Shown piece after piece: positions 35,624-44,151 of a stretch of DNA of 64,000 nucleotides. How positions within the stretch are numbered: the first letter of the stretch is position 1; every line of letters begins with the position of its first letter. The notes below the pieces were generated by a model. The model was given only the letters and a program-made list of their open reading frames with translations, did not search any database and was not told where the DNA came from. Both the position numbers and the translations under genes were made by a program. The DNA is from PALSA-243 sp963743705 (lineage in GTDB: Bacteria > Acidobacteriota > Terriglobia > Bryobacterales > Bryobacteraceae), in NCBI GenBank assembly GCA_963743705.1, contig CAVUQS010000011.1, positions 124,001 through 188,000 on the forward strand, given 5' to 3'.

Positions 35624-36562
35624 CTACCGCAGCGCCACCGGCTTGCCGCCCTGTTCCTTGCTGCGCTGTGCGGCGTCCATAAAAGCGAAGATTTCGAGCG
35701 TTTCCTCGTTGGAAACAGGCGGCCGGCCTGTCTGGAAGAATCGAACAACTTCCTTGACCAACGGCGCATAGCTCCCCGCGCCCTGCGGCTTGGCCTCGAC
35801 GATTTCCTTCGCGCGAAACACCACCGCGCCGTAGTCGCTATAAGGACGGATAGCGCGCACGGTTCCGATGCGCCCGTCTTTCCATCGCCCCACGATCACG
35901 TCGGCGCCGTCGGACGAAGTTCGCGTCACGCTCTCGCACCCGGGCCCGAGCAGCGTATAAAGCAACTCGATCGGATGGATCGCGTACCAGGAAAGATCGA
36001 GCGCATGGTGCGGTTCGAGCGGTCCCGGTCCCCAGGTCGTGACGCCGGTGGCATCGGCGAACTTCATGGTCGCGCCCATTTCACCGAAGCGCAGGCTCGA
36101 GGAGCTGAACCACGGCACGCCGGCCTCTTTGGCCAGCCACGCAATTTCGCGCGCGTCTTCGAGCGTCGATGCCAGCGGCTTATCGATAAAGAGAGGCTTG
36201 TGCGCCGCAATCACCGGCCGCGCCTGCGCCAGATGCACCCGGCCATCCACGCTCGTGAGCAAAACCGCGTCGACCTTGCTCAGCAACATCGCGATGTCCG
36301 GTACAATTTCGACGCCGTATTTAGTGCGCACCTCTTCCGCGTATTGATCGACGCGGGAAATGCTGCTTTCGATGTCCTTGCTGCCGCCTTTGTAGGCCGC
36401 CACCACGCGCGCACCGGCGATGTGATCCTTCGCGCCCGCTTCGCTATTCAGCATCTGCGTGAAGGCGGGCACGTGCGAAGTATCCGTGCCGATGATCCCA
36501 AGGCGGATATCGGCCGCGATTGCGCCGGGAACCGCGAGCAACGCCAGGAGAGCCAGTCTCAC
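35624..36562 (-). CDS. Gfo/Idh/MocA family oxidoreductase with signal peptide
   Basis: A 312-residue oxidoreductase of the Gfo/Idh/MocA superfamily: signal sequence (RLALLALLAVPGAIA), then IRLGIIGTDTSHVPAFTQML in place of the usual G-x-G-x-x-G dinucleotide loop, VDAVLLTSVDGRVHLAQARP, and KPLFIDKPLASTLEDAREIA (the EKP-type lysine as DKP). An export signal on such proteins is common in Acidobacteriota and Planctomycetota. The first loop is atypical (GTDTSH), so NAD(P) binding is less certain. It overlaps coaX by 4 bases. Confidence 0.82.
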   Translation of the reverse strand: MRLALLALLAVPGAIAADIRLGIIGTDTSHVPAFTQMLNSEAGAKDHIAGARVVAAYKGGSKDIESSISRVDQYAEEVRTKYGVEIVPDIAMLLSKVDAVLLTSVDGRVHLAQARPVIAAHKPLFIDKPLASTLEDAREIAWLAKEAGVPWFSSSSLRFGEMGATMKFADATGVTTWGPGPLEPHHALDLSWYAIHPIELLYTLLGPGCESVTRTSSDGADVIVGRWKDGRIGTVRAIRPYSDYGAVVFRAKEIVEAKPQGAGSYAPLVKEVVRFFQTGRPPVSNEETLEIFAFMDAAQRSKEQGGKPVALR

Positions 36563-37341
36563 GCGGACATTGTAGTCCAGAGATCCACGGCGCGGCGCAA
36601 TCCGATCAGCGGCAGGTCGGGCACGAATTCGTCGAAAAGGCGTTCCTGCCCGAAAAGGCTGGCGAAGCCGCCCGTGCCCAGCACCACCGGCCTTTCTCCG
36701 GCGAAGTATTGCTCGGTGACCAGCGAAACCAGCGAACGCACGGTCGCGAGCGAGCCGAAATAAAGTCCCGATTGAATGCTTTCCACCGTGGAGCGTCCCA
36801 AAACCTCCGCCGGCCGCACGATCTCCACCGCCGGAAGCCGCGCAGTATTCGATTCAAGCGCCGTCATCGACGCGTGAATGCCCAGCGTGATGATGCCGCC
36901 CAGATACTCCTTGTCCTTCGTGACCGCGCAAACAGTGGTAGCGGTGCCGAAATCCACAATCAACAGGTTGCGCCCGGGAAAACGCGCCACCGCGCCGATG
37001 GCATTGGCGATTTTGTCCGCGCCGACTTCAAGCGGATTGCGATAACGCACCTTCAAGCCGGTCTTGACGCCCGCTTGCAGCAGAAACGGATCGAAATGGA
37101 AGTACTTGCGGAAGCAATTGCGTAAGGAGTGGACTACATCCGGCACCACCGAGCAAATCGCGGCCATGCTGATCTGGCCGGGGTCCACATTGTTCTCGCG
37201 CAGCACCGCGCGCAGAAAAATCGCGAACTCATCCGAGGAAGTTCGGCTGCTCGACGTGCGGCGGAAGGTCATTTGCAACTCGTCGCCGTCATAGACGCCG
37301 CCGAAGACTTGCGAATTTCCCACATCCAGGCACAACAACAT
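36559..37341 (-). CDS. coaX: Type III pantothenate kinase
   Basis: Phosphorylates pantothenate, the first step of CoA synthesis proper. A 260-residue ASKHA-fold enzyme: MLLCLDVGNSQVFGGVY has the phosphate-1 motif DVGNS, followed by VRYRNPLEVGADKIANAIGA (pantothenate-site motif with GADR/K), NLLIVDFGTATTVCAV (phosphate 2) and VLGTGGFASLF. It requires a monovalent cation and is not CoA-inhibited in known members. Lies 4 bases after panC in panB-panC-coaX. Confidence 0.95.
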   Translation of the reverse strand: MLLCLDVGNSQVFGGVYDGDELQMTFRRTSSSRTSSDEFAIFLRAVLRENNVDPGQISMAAICSVVPDVVHSLRNCFRKYFHFDPFLLQAGVKTGLKVRYRNPLEVGADKIANAIGAVARFPGRNLLIVDFGTATTVCAVTKDKEYLGGIITLGIHASMTALESNTARLPAVEIVRPAEVLGRSTVESIQSGLYFGSLATVRSLVSLVTEQYFAGERPVVLGTGGFASLFGQERLFDEFVPDLPLIGLRRAVDLWTTMSA

Positions 37342-37345
37342 CGGG

Positions 37346-38110
37346 CTATTCCTTCGGTAAGAGCACGTTGTCGATCAAGCGCACGCCCGCCAGCATCGCC
37401 GCGGCGAAACGGCGGCCCCAGTGGTCCTCCACATAATCCGTTTCAAAGCCCTCGGCGTCGAGAATTGCTTTGGCTTCTTCGGGAGTGGTGGCGATCGTCA
37501 GGGCCCGGAAGAGCATAGCGGCCTTTTCGCGCGCGTCTTCGGGAAGCAGCGCGTTGCGCGAACTCATCGCCAGTCCGGAAGGCTCGCGCACGGTGGGGAA
37601 GGGCACAACTTCCACTGGGACAAAGAAATCATGCACCAGGTCCGTGACGGCCTGAAGCTGCTGATAGTCTTTTTCGCCGAAGTAAGCGCGATTGGGCCGG
37701 ACAAGAAGCAATAATTTCAGAACAACCGTCAACACCCCTTCGAGGAAGCCGGGACGGTAAGCCGCTTCCATGAGCGCGGGGAGTCCGGGTTCCTGCACGC
37801 GAAAGCGATAGCCCATCGGATAGAGGTCGGCCGCGTTTGGCGCGAACACGTCGTCGACGCGCAGGCTTTCGAGTAACGCCAGATCGCGCTCGCGCGTGCG
37901 GGGATAACGCTTGAGATCCTCGGGGTCGTTGAACTGAAGCGGGTTGACGAAGATGCTGACGATCGCGATTTCATTTTCGTCGCGGCACCGCCGGATCATC
38001 GCGGCGTGGCCTTCGTGCAGAGCGCCCATCGTCGGCACGAAGCCGATCTTGCGGCCAACGAGCGCGCGCCGCCGCTCCTGCCAGGCCGAAACGGTGGTCC
38101 ACTCGCGCAT
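37346..38110 (-). CDS. panC: Pantothenate synthetase
   Basis: ATP-dependent condensation of pantoate with beta-alanine. A 254-residue protein with VGFVPTMGALHEGHAAMIRR (the HIGH-like motif HEGH), VSIFVNPLQFNDPEDLKRYP, YFGEKDYQQLQAVTDLV and the KMSKS-equivalent segment REPSGLAMSSRNALL. Length is slightly short of the 280 common in the family, with a short C-terminal domain. The ATG follows the panB stop at once. Confidence 0.96.
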   Translation of the reverse strand: MREWTTVSAWQERRRALVGRKIGFVPTMGALHEGHAAMIRRCRDENEIAIVSIFVNPLQFNDPEDLKRYPRTRERDLALLESLRVDDVFAPNAADLYPMGYRFRVQEPGLPALMEAAYRPGFLEGVLTVVLKLLLLVRPNRAYFGEKDYQQLQAVTDLVHDFFVPVEVVPFPTVREPSGLAMSSRNALLPEDAREKAAMLFRALTIATTPEEAKAILDAEGFETDYVEDHWGRRFAAAMLAGVRLIDNVLLPKE

Positions 38111-38932
38111 TTAGCGGTAGCTCTCCTCCGGCGCCGGGAACGCGCCGCTCTTGACGGCTTCGTCGAAGCCGCCGATGGCATCGATAATGCTACGCGCGCC
38201 GTTCCAAAACTGGCGGGCGAACCGCGGCCTGAAATCGAGATTCATGCCGAGCAGATCCTGCAGTACCAAAATTTGACCGTCGCATCCCACTCCGGCGCCG
38301 ATGCCGATGGTGGGTATGCCCAGCGAGCGTGTAATCTCGCCCGCCAGCTTGGCGGGAATGCATTCCAGCACCACCGCGAACGCGCCGAGTTGTTCCAGCA
38401 TGCTGGCTTGGCGGGCGATATTCCGCGCGTCGTCTTCGGCCTTGCCTTGCACGCGGAAGCCGCCGTAAGAGTGCACCGATTGCGGCTGCATGCCGAGATG
38501 CCCCATCACCGGAATGCCGCTCTGCGTCAGGCGTTCGACCACGTCTTCGTGGCCGTCGACGCCTTCGAGCTTCAGCGCGCGGGCCCCGGCGGTCATCAGC
38601 ACATGCGCGGCATCAAGCGCCGCGCCGATGCCTTTACGGAAAGAGAGAAACGGCATGTCGGCAACGATGAATTTGTCGGGCGCACCGCGCACGACGGCTT
38701 CGGTGTGAAGCTTCATCATAGCGAGATCGGCGTGGAGCGTCGAGGGGTGGCCGTGCACCACCATGGCGACGCTATCGCCCACCAGGATCCCGTCGATTCC
38801 GGCGTGTTGGAGGAGGCGTGCGAAGGCGTAGTCGTAACACGTGACCATCGAGAGCTTACGGCCTTCGGTTTTGGAAGAGAGAAAATCGCGTGCGGACGAC
38901 GCCGCTGGAATGGTTTCAGTGTGCATGGCCAT
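38111..38932 (-). CDS. panB: 3-methyl-2-oxobutanoate hydroxymethyltransferase
   Basis: Makes ketopantoate from 2-oxoisovalerate and methylene-THF, the entry to pantothenate. From the ATG at 38932 it has 273 residues; the frame extends 18 codons upstream without support. Motifs: KLSMVTCYDYAFARLLQHAG, ILVGDSVAMVVHGHPST (metal-binding Asp), ALKLEGVDGHEDV, VMGHLGMQPQSVHSYGGFRV, and TIGIGAGVGCDGQILVLQD. It heads the panB-panC-coaX-oxidoreductase series. Confidence 0.96.
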   Translation of the reverse strand: MAMHTETIPAASSARDFLSSKTEGRKLSMVTCYDYAFARLLQHAGIDGILVGDSVAMVVHGHPSTLHADLAMMKLHTEAVVRGAPDKFIVADMPFLSFRKGIGAALDAAHVLMTAGARALKLEGVDGHEDVVERLTQSGIPVMGHLGMQPQSVHSYGGFRVQGKAEDDARNIARQASMLEQLGAFAVVLECIPAKLAGEITRSLGIPTIGIGAGVGCDGQILVLQDLLGMNLDFRPRFARQFWNGARSIIDAIGGFDEAVKSGAFPAPEESYR

Positions 38933-39035
38933 GGTACCTGTCAAAAGGCGATCAAGTCCCGGACTTACATACGCCCACGTGGACAACGAGGGTCGAAGGT
39001 CGCTGCATTGTCAGCGCCAATTGGATTATAGCAAC

Positions 39036-40757
39036 CTAGGTTTCGAGCCGATATCGCGTTTCGGCAAGGTGATACATCGGCCGCCAGAGTGCGCGGTTGA
39101 TGCACACCACCATCGCGGCCATGACGATGGTCGAGAGCAACAGCAGGCTGAAATTGCCGGTCTCGCTGGCGCGTGTGATTTGCGCGCCCAGGCCGGTCGT
39201 CGAGAGCGTTTGCTTTTTGAAATGGACGTACTCGGCCACGATGCTCGCGTTCCACGCGCCACCCGACGCGGTCACCAGACCGGTGACCAGGTACGGAAAG
39301 ATCCCGGGGAGAATCACGGTGGTCCAGCGCTGCCACCGGTTGAATTGGAACACCGCCGAGGCCTCGCGCAATTCGCTCGGAATCGCCATCGCGCCCGCGA
39401 TCACGTTGAACAGGATGTACCATTGCGTGCCGAGCAGCATCAGAATCACCGCGCCCACGCTCAAGCCGCCGCGTATTTGCACTAGCAAAAGCAGCACGAT
39501 GGGGAAGAGCGCGGTCGCAGGCACCGACGCCGCGACCTGCGCCAGCGGCTGCGCCAGACGCGCGAGTTTCCGGTTGAAGCCGATGGCCACGCCCGCGGGA
39601 ATAGTCCATAACGACGCCACGATCAGCGCCACCATCACGCGAACCAGGGTTGCGCCCGCGGCGATGAGCGTCGAACCCAACTCGGCGCCGGTGACGCCTT
39701 TGAGCTCGATTGCGGCGTGGAAGAGCGCGTATCCGGCGGCTGCGAGCAAGACAGCGACAATAACCGGAACCACCCAGGTCGGCGCGGTTTTCGCGCGCGC
39801 CGGCTTGGCGCTGGGCGCGCCGGCATAATCCGTCACTCGCTTCCAGACTGGGCGGATGGCGTGCCCGGCAATCCAGCGCGAAACGCGCGAGCCGCGAATC
39901 AAATGCAGCAGCGGCGAACGAACCGTGCCCGCGCTTTCCACCTGTTCCATCTTGAAGCGGTCCGACCACGCGATCAGCGGCCGCCACACAATTTGATCGA
40001 GCATCACGATGACCGCGATCATCGCCGTCAGGCCCCAGATAATGCCGGCCGTGTCGTCGTTAGCCGCGGCGTTTTGCAGATAAGAGCCCAGACCGGGCAG
40101 ACGAAAATCCCGATTGCCCAACTGGAACATCTCGCACGCCATCAGAAAGAACCAGCCGCTGGCCACGGAGACGATCGAATTCCACACCAGGCCGATCGTT
40201 CCATACGGCAATTCGAGTTCGAGAAACCGCTGCCAACCGCCGAACCCGTAGATGCTGCTGGCCTCGCGCAGTTCGCGCGGAATCGATTTCAGCGACGAAT
40301 AAAAACTGAACGCCATGTTCCACACCTGGCCCGTGAAAATCAGGATGATGGAGCCGAGTTCAAGCCCGATTTGCCGCTCCGGAAACAGCGAAACCATGGC
40401 GAGCATCACGCCCGGCAGGAAACTCAACACCGGAATCGATTGCAGAATGTCGAGCGCGGCGATCATCAGCGTTTCGATGCGCGGATTGTACGCGGCCACG
40501 TATCCATATCCGATGGCGAAACCGAGGCTCAGAACGTACGCCGTCATCATGCGTACTAGCGAATAAAACGCATAGAGCGGCAGGGCGCGGGGCGAATGCG
40601 AGATGTTAGCCGCCGGGATCGCCGCGCCCAGCCAATAGTGGCCGATGGCAAGCACGCCGAAAATCGCCGCCAGCGCCAGAGCGAAGACCATCAGATCGAC
40701 GAGCGCCGACCAGCTCTTCTCGCCGATCAGCGGCGTCGAAAGCCCGGGAATCGTCAT
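39036..40757 (-). CDS. ABC transporter permease, two fused NitT/TauT-type permease domains
   Basis: A 573-residue inner-membrane protein with two BPD_transp_1 domains in tandem. Each carries an EAA loop: REASSIYGFGGWQRFLELEL in the first half and REASAVFQFNRWQRWTTVIL in the second. About twelve membrane helices in all, with a cytoplasmic linker at about 300-340. Such proteins usually act as one chain in place of two permeases of nitrate, sulfonate or bicarbonate importers. No substrate-binding protein gene is adjacent, so the substrate is unknown. It overlaps the ATPase gene by 4 bases. Confidence 0.9.
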   Translation of the reverse strand: MTIPGLSTPLIGEKSWSALVDLMVFALALAAIFGVLAIGHYWLGAAIPAANISHSPRALPLYAFYSLVRMMTAYVLSLGFAIGYGYVAAYNPRIETLMIAALDILQSIPVLSFLPGVMLAMVSLFPERQIGLELGSIILIFTGQVWNMAFSFYSSLKSIPRELREASSIYGFGGWQRFLELELPYGTIGLVWNSIVSVASGWFFLMACEMFQLGNRDFRLPGLGSYLQNAAANDDTAGIIWGLTAMIAVIVMLDQIVWRPLIAWSDRFKMEQVESAGTVRSPLLHLIRGSRVSRWIAGHAIRPVWKRVTDYAGAPSAKPARAKTAPTWVVPVIVAVLLAAAGYALFHAAIELKGVTGAELGSTLIAAGATLVRVMVALIVASLWTIPAGVAIGFNRKLARLAQPLAQVAASVPATALFPIVLLLLVQIRGGLSVGAVILMLLGTQWYILFNVIAGAMAIPSELREASAVFQFNRWQRWTTVILPGIFPYLVTGLVTASGGAWNASIVAEYVHFKKQTLSTTGLGAQITRASETGNFSLLLLSTIVMAAMVVCINRALWRPMYHLAETRYRLET

Positions 40758-42073
40758 TCGTGGTTGTGGCCTTCTTCAGAGATATAGAATCGCCCGGTGG
40801 CGGCGTCGCGGTCGAAAAGCTCGGCGTAGCGGCCCCAGTTGACGGCGGTCTCCAATTGCCGGTCGGTTTCCTGTTCGCTGAAATGCTCTTCCAGCATGTC
40901 GCGGAAGAATTCCTCAGGCAGCGAATGGTCGCTCTTCCTCTCGAGCCCGCGCACAATCTGCCGGATCAGCGGCACGCGCATGGCAGCCGTCCGGAAAATC
41001 TCTTTGCGCCCCAGAATGTCTGCCTCGGCGAAACGGCGGCCGTCTTCGGTGACTTCGACGTCGCCCTCTTTCACCGTGATGAAGCCAACCATGTTGGAAG
41101 CTTCTACGATGGGAAGTAGGTCGTCGATTTCGAACGCCAGCTCGTCGGCCAGGCGATAGATGTCGTCGCGGCCGCCGCGGTCGAGGAGCAACTCCAGCAG
41201 GCCGGCCATCCCGCCGGAACGCGCGTGCGGCAGCATGGAGTAGGTTTGAGGCTTCTCTTCGCCGCCCGCCGCCGCGGCAGTTTGCGCGGGCTGGAATTCC
41301 GGGTTGGCGTCCGGCTGCGTCAGCACGCGATAGATGTAATCGACAATCTGCAGGAACCGCGGATCCTTGCGGTCGCGCGGCCGTGGAATGGGAACGCGAA
41401 AATCGGTGCGGATGCGGCCCGGGTTTTTGCCCAGCACGATCACGCGGTCGGCCAGCGAAACAGCTTCCTCAATGTTGTGCGTCACTATGAACACCGCGCG
41501 CGTGGGCATCTTCTTGCCTTCCCACAATTCCAGCAGTTCCGAGCGCAGGTTTTCCGCTGTAAGTACATCGAGCGCGGAAAACGGCTCGTCCATGAACAGT
41601 ACTTCGGGCTCCACCACAAGCGCTCGGGCAAAGCCCACCCGCTGCTTCATGCCGCCCGAAAGCTCCTTGGGGAACGCCGTTTCGAAACCATCGAGGCCCA
41701 CCGAATCGAGCGTTCGCAGACTGCGCTTCATGCGCTCGTGCGGCGATGCCCCGCGCGCTTTGAGCGGAGCCTGCACGTTATCCAGCACCGTGAGCCAGGG
41801 AAACAGCGCAAAGCTCTGAAATACGATGGACACGTTGGGGCACGGGCCATCCAGCGGTTTGCCGTGCCACAGCACCTCTCCCGCCGATGGCTTCGAAAGC
41901 CCGGTGAGAATGCGCAGCAGAGTCGATTTTCCCGAGCCCGAAGGACCCAGCAGTGCGAGAATCTCACCGGGATAGACGGCGAGATCGGTGGGCGCGATCA
42001 CCTGAATGCGCGATTCCCCGGGCTTGCCGTAGACCTTTTCGACCTTCTTCGCCTCGATGATGGCTTCCTGCAC
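40754..42073 (-). CDS. ABC transporter ATPase, NitT/TauT type with AAA-associated C-terminal domain
   Basis: A 439-residue ATPase. Residues 1-265 form the NBD: Walker A GPSGSGKSTLLRIL, Q-loop VFQSFALFPW, signature LSGGMKQRVGFARAL, Walker B VLFMDEPFSALD and switch His in VFIVTHNIEEAV. After a linker the C-terminal 150 residues (LLELLLDRGGRDDIYRLADE, VGFITVKEGDVEVTEDG, RQIVRGLERKSDHSL) match the AAA-associated domain found behind some of these ATPases and may sense a ligand. It is first in the two-gene importer operon. Confidence 0.93.
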   Translation of the reverse strand: MQEAIIEAKKVEKVYGKPGESRIQVIAPTDLAVYPGEILALLGPSGSGKSTLLRILTGLSKPSAGEVLWHGKPLDGPCPNVSIVFQSFALFPWLTVLDNVQAPLKARGASPHERMKRSLRTLDSVGLDGFETAFPKELSGGMKQRVGFARALVVEPEVLFMDEPFSALDVLTAENLRSELLELWEGKKMPTRAVFIVTHNIEEAVSLADRVIVLGKNPGRIRTDFRVPIPRPRDRKDPRFLQIVDYIYRVLTQPDANPEFQPAQTAAAAGGEEKPQTYSMLPHARSGGMAGLLELLLDRGGRDDIYRLADELAFEIDDLLPIVEASNMVGFITVKEGDVEVTEDGRRFAEADILGRKEIFRTAAMRVPLIRQIVRGLERKSDHSLPEEFFRDMLEEHFSEQETDRQLETAVNWGRYAELFDRDAATGRFYISEEGHNHE

Positions 42074-42163
42074 GGTAGTCTTCCATCTTCGCGCGTAGGT
42101 GGCGGGGCGCGCTACCTAAAAATGCCCAATGGATCGGGCTCGGTGTAACCGGTTCGTAACTGG

Positions 42164-42523
42164 CTACTGTTCTTTCTTCAGTTCCACCACCATAACTTCA
42201 ATCGGCTTATTGCCGGCATTGACGTCCGCGTGGAGCGTATTAGGCGCATTGGCGGGCAACCAATAAGCCTTACCGGTATCCCATTGGTGCGTTTCCGATT
42301 TGCCCGATTGCTCCACAATCTTCATCGTGCCGCCGGTGAGCGCGATCAGCACGCGCGGATGCTCATGCCGGTGCATCGTCAGCGGAGCATTCGGCAGCAC
42401 AGTAGTCTTCCAGACGCGCACGTCGTCGTTTTCGAACTGCGGGACGCGTTGCGATTGCTCGGCGGTCTGCGGCGTAAGTGCGGCCGCGGCAGCGAGAAAT
42501 AACAGTGGAGCGAGCTTGGTCAT
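42164..42523 (-). CDS. Exported single-domain cupin
   Basis: A 119-residue protein with a signal peptide (APLLFLAAAAALTPQTA) and one conserved beta-barrel cupin. Motif 1 is LTMHRHEHPRVLIALTGG, with two His and a Glu as likely metal ligands; motif 2 is AYWLPANAPNTLHADVN, with the third His. This is typical of small exported cupins in Acidobacteriota. It ends near the KDG-dehydratase-like gene, which it follows by 8 bases, so the two may be cotranscribed. Function unassigned. Confidence 0.85.
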   Translation of the reverse strand: MTKLAPLLFLAAAAALTPQTAEQSQRVPQFENDDVRVWKTTVLPNAPLTMHRHEHPRVLIALTGGTMKIVEQSGKSETHQWDTGKAYWLPANAPNTLHADVNAGNKPIEVMVVELKKEQ

Positions 42524-42531
42524 AAGTCCTC

Positions 42532-43461
42532 CTATCTTAGGGCCGGCGCCGCGCGGCGGGCGTCCAGCTTATCCGCATAAACTTCCATCAGCGCGCGCAA
42601 ATCGGCTAGATCGCGTTCGCTGCAAGGCGTGAGCGGCGGCCGCACCGGTCCGGCAGGCATTCCGATGATCTCCATGGCGGCCTTCATCGCAGTAACTTCG
42701 TAACCCTTCACGCGGTCGCGTAGCCCGTAGAGCGGATGCACGTACTTGCGCATCAATCCGTCCAGCCGTGCGAAGTCGTGCGCCATTCCGGCTTCCGCCA
42801 ATTCGATGGAAAGCCGCGGCGCGATATTCGAGATGCTCGACGTGTAAGCTTGCACGCCGATCGCAAAGTAAGCGGGCACACAATCGTCGCCCAGCCCGCC
42901 CAGCCACGCCAGACGGTCGCCTAACGTGTGCATGATCCGCTGATACTTGCGCGCGTCGCCCTGGCCGTCTTTCCAGAATTGCAGGCTGGGGACGCGATCC
43001 GCCAGGCGCGCCACCATATCCGGTGTGAACACGGCCCAATCGCGGCTGTAAACCATCAAGGGAAGAGCGGTGGCCGAGCCGATGGCTTTGTAATAGTCCG
43101 TCAGGCCATCGAACGGAGCGTTGATGTAATACGGCGGCAGCGCCAGGATGCATTCCGCGCCGGCCTTCTCCGCGCGCCGGGCCATATCCGCCCCGAGAGC
43201 CGCGCTATATCCCGCGCCGGCAACCACCGGCATGCGTCCGCGCGCCGCTTCCACCGTGACGCGCACCACGGATTCCACTTCTTCCGGCGTGAGCGAATAC
43301 AACTCGCCCGTGCCCCCCGCGGCGACCAGCGCGCAGAACGGGTGCGCCGCCATCTCATCGACGTTGCGCGCCAGCGCGTCGAGATCGAGCGAAAGGTCCT
43401 GCCGAAAAGGGGTGACGGGAAAGCCGAGCACTCCCCGGATGCGTTCTCTGAGGTTTGTCAT
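42532..43461 (-). CDS. Dihydrodipicolinate synthase family, probable 5-dehydro-4-deoxyglucarate dehydratase
   Basis: A 309-residue class I aldolase-fold lyase. RIRGVLGFPVTPFRQDLSLD and LVAAGGTGELYSLTPEEVES are typical of the 5-dehydro-4-deoxyglucarate dehydratase subgroup. The Schiff-base Lys is in LQFWKDGQGDARKY and the catalytic Tyr in PLMVYSRDWAVF. It would convert 5-keto-4-deoxyglucarate to 2-oxoglutarate semialdehyde with loss of CO2 and water, in glucarate/galactarate use. No other enzyme of that pathway is adjacent, so DHDPS-family relatives such as NanA-like lyases remain possible. Confidence 0.85.
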   Translation of the reverse strand: MTNLRERIRGVLGFPVTPFRQDLSLDLDALARNVDEMAAHPFCALVAAGGTGELYSLTPEEVESVVRVTVEAARGRMPVVAGAGYSAALGADMARRAEKAGAECILALPPYYINAPFDGLTDYYKAIGSATALPLMVYSRDWAVFTPDMVARLADRVPSLQFWKDGQGDARKYQRIMHTLGDRLAWLGGLGDDCVPAYFAIGVQAYTSSISNIAPRLSIELAEAGMAHDFARLDGLMRKYVHPLYGLRDRVKGYEVTAMKAAMEIIGMPAGPVRPPLTPCSERDLADLRALMEVYADKLDARRAAPALR

Positions 43462-43516
43462 ATGCGTCTCACTTCGGGCGCGCCGAATTTAAAAGATATC
43501 ACTGGGCCGCACAGAT

Positions 43517-43837
43517 TTATGCGATCTCGATCAGGGTTCCAGGCTGGATCGTTCGGCACGCATCGCGTATCGCGCCGGCGAACCGCTGCAGATCCTCAAT
43601 CCGGTTGGTATCGCCGCGCACAACGATGATGGCGATATTCCGTCCGGAAAGCCGCTGCTGGTGGCCGATCCCATTGTCGCCAGTGAGCAAGACTTCGTAG
43701 CCGGCGCGCTCCGCGGCCGCCAAAAGCTCGCCGTTCTTCAAGCCCTTGAACCCTGCCCATTGGGCCGTGTGAACTTCCTCATCTGGAAAGCTGTGCCGGA
43801 AATCGAGCGGCAGGCACTCATCCAGCAGGATCTTCAT
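43517..43837 (-). CDS. DUF5615 PIN-like toxin component
   Basis: A 106-residue protein of the Mut7-C/PIN-like family (DUF5615): MKILLDECLPLDFRHSFPD gives the first acidic cluster (D6/E7), WAGFKGLKNGELLAAAERAG follows, and LLTGDNGIGHQQ gives the second Asp. Family members are thought to be RNases and are encoded beside DUF433 antitoxins. The ATG overlaps the DUF433 stop by 4 bases. Activity has not been generally shown, so the toxin role is by association. Confidence 0.82.
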   Translation of the reverse strand: MKILLDECLPLDFRHSFPDEEVHTAQWAGFKGLKNGELLAAAERAGYEVLLTGDNGIGHQQRLSGRNIAIIVVRGDTNRIEDLQRFAGAIRDACRTIQPGTLIEIA

Positions 43838-44046
43838 GCGATCTTGGCGAGCAGAGAATCCTTTGCTTCTTCAAGCGCCTGGACGGCCATTTCGTGCGTC
43901 ACTGTCGGGAATTGCGCAAGGAATTCGCTCAGCGAGTAGCCGCCCTCCAGGTAATCGATGAGATTCTTGAACGGCACGCGCGTGCCACGGAAGCATGGTG
44001 TTCCGCTCATGATCTCGGGATCCGCTACGATTACCAGCTGAGCCAT
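43834..44046 (-). CDS. DUF433 antitoxin component
   Basis: A 70-residue protein from the ATG at 44046: MAQLVIVADPEIMSGTPCFR, then GTRVPFKNLIDYLEGGYSLSE and FLAQFPTVTHEMAVQALEEA, the DUF433 helix-turn-helix-like signature (PxxxxGxPxxxGTRVP). The frame is open 25 codons upstream without a plausible start. It precedes and overlaps the DUF5615 gene, the standard order of this toxin-antitoxin pair. Confidence 0.85.
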   Translation of the reverse strand: MAQLVIVADPEIMSGTPCFRGTRVPFKNLIDYLEGGYSLSEFLAQFPTVTHEMAVQALEEAKDSLLAKIA

Positions 44047-44151
44047 ATCCAACCCAATCTTATCGCGCCTCGACGGCCACGTCGGATGGGATCGCAACCG
44101 TGTTGGCGTCGCGCATTTCAAGATATCACCGGTTGCCGCCGCACTTTATCG

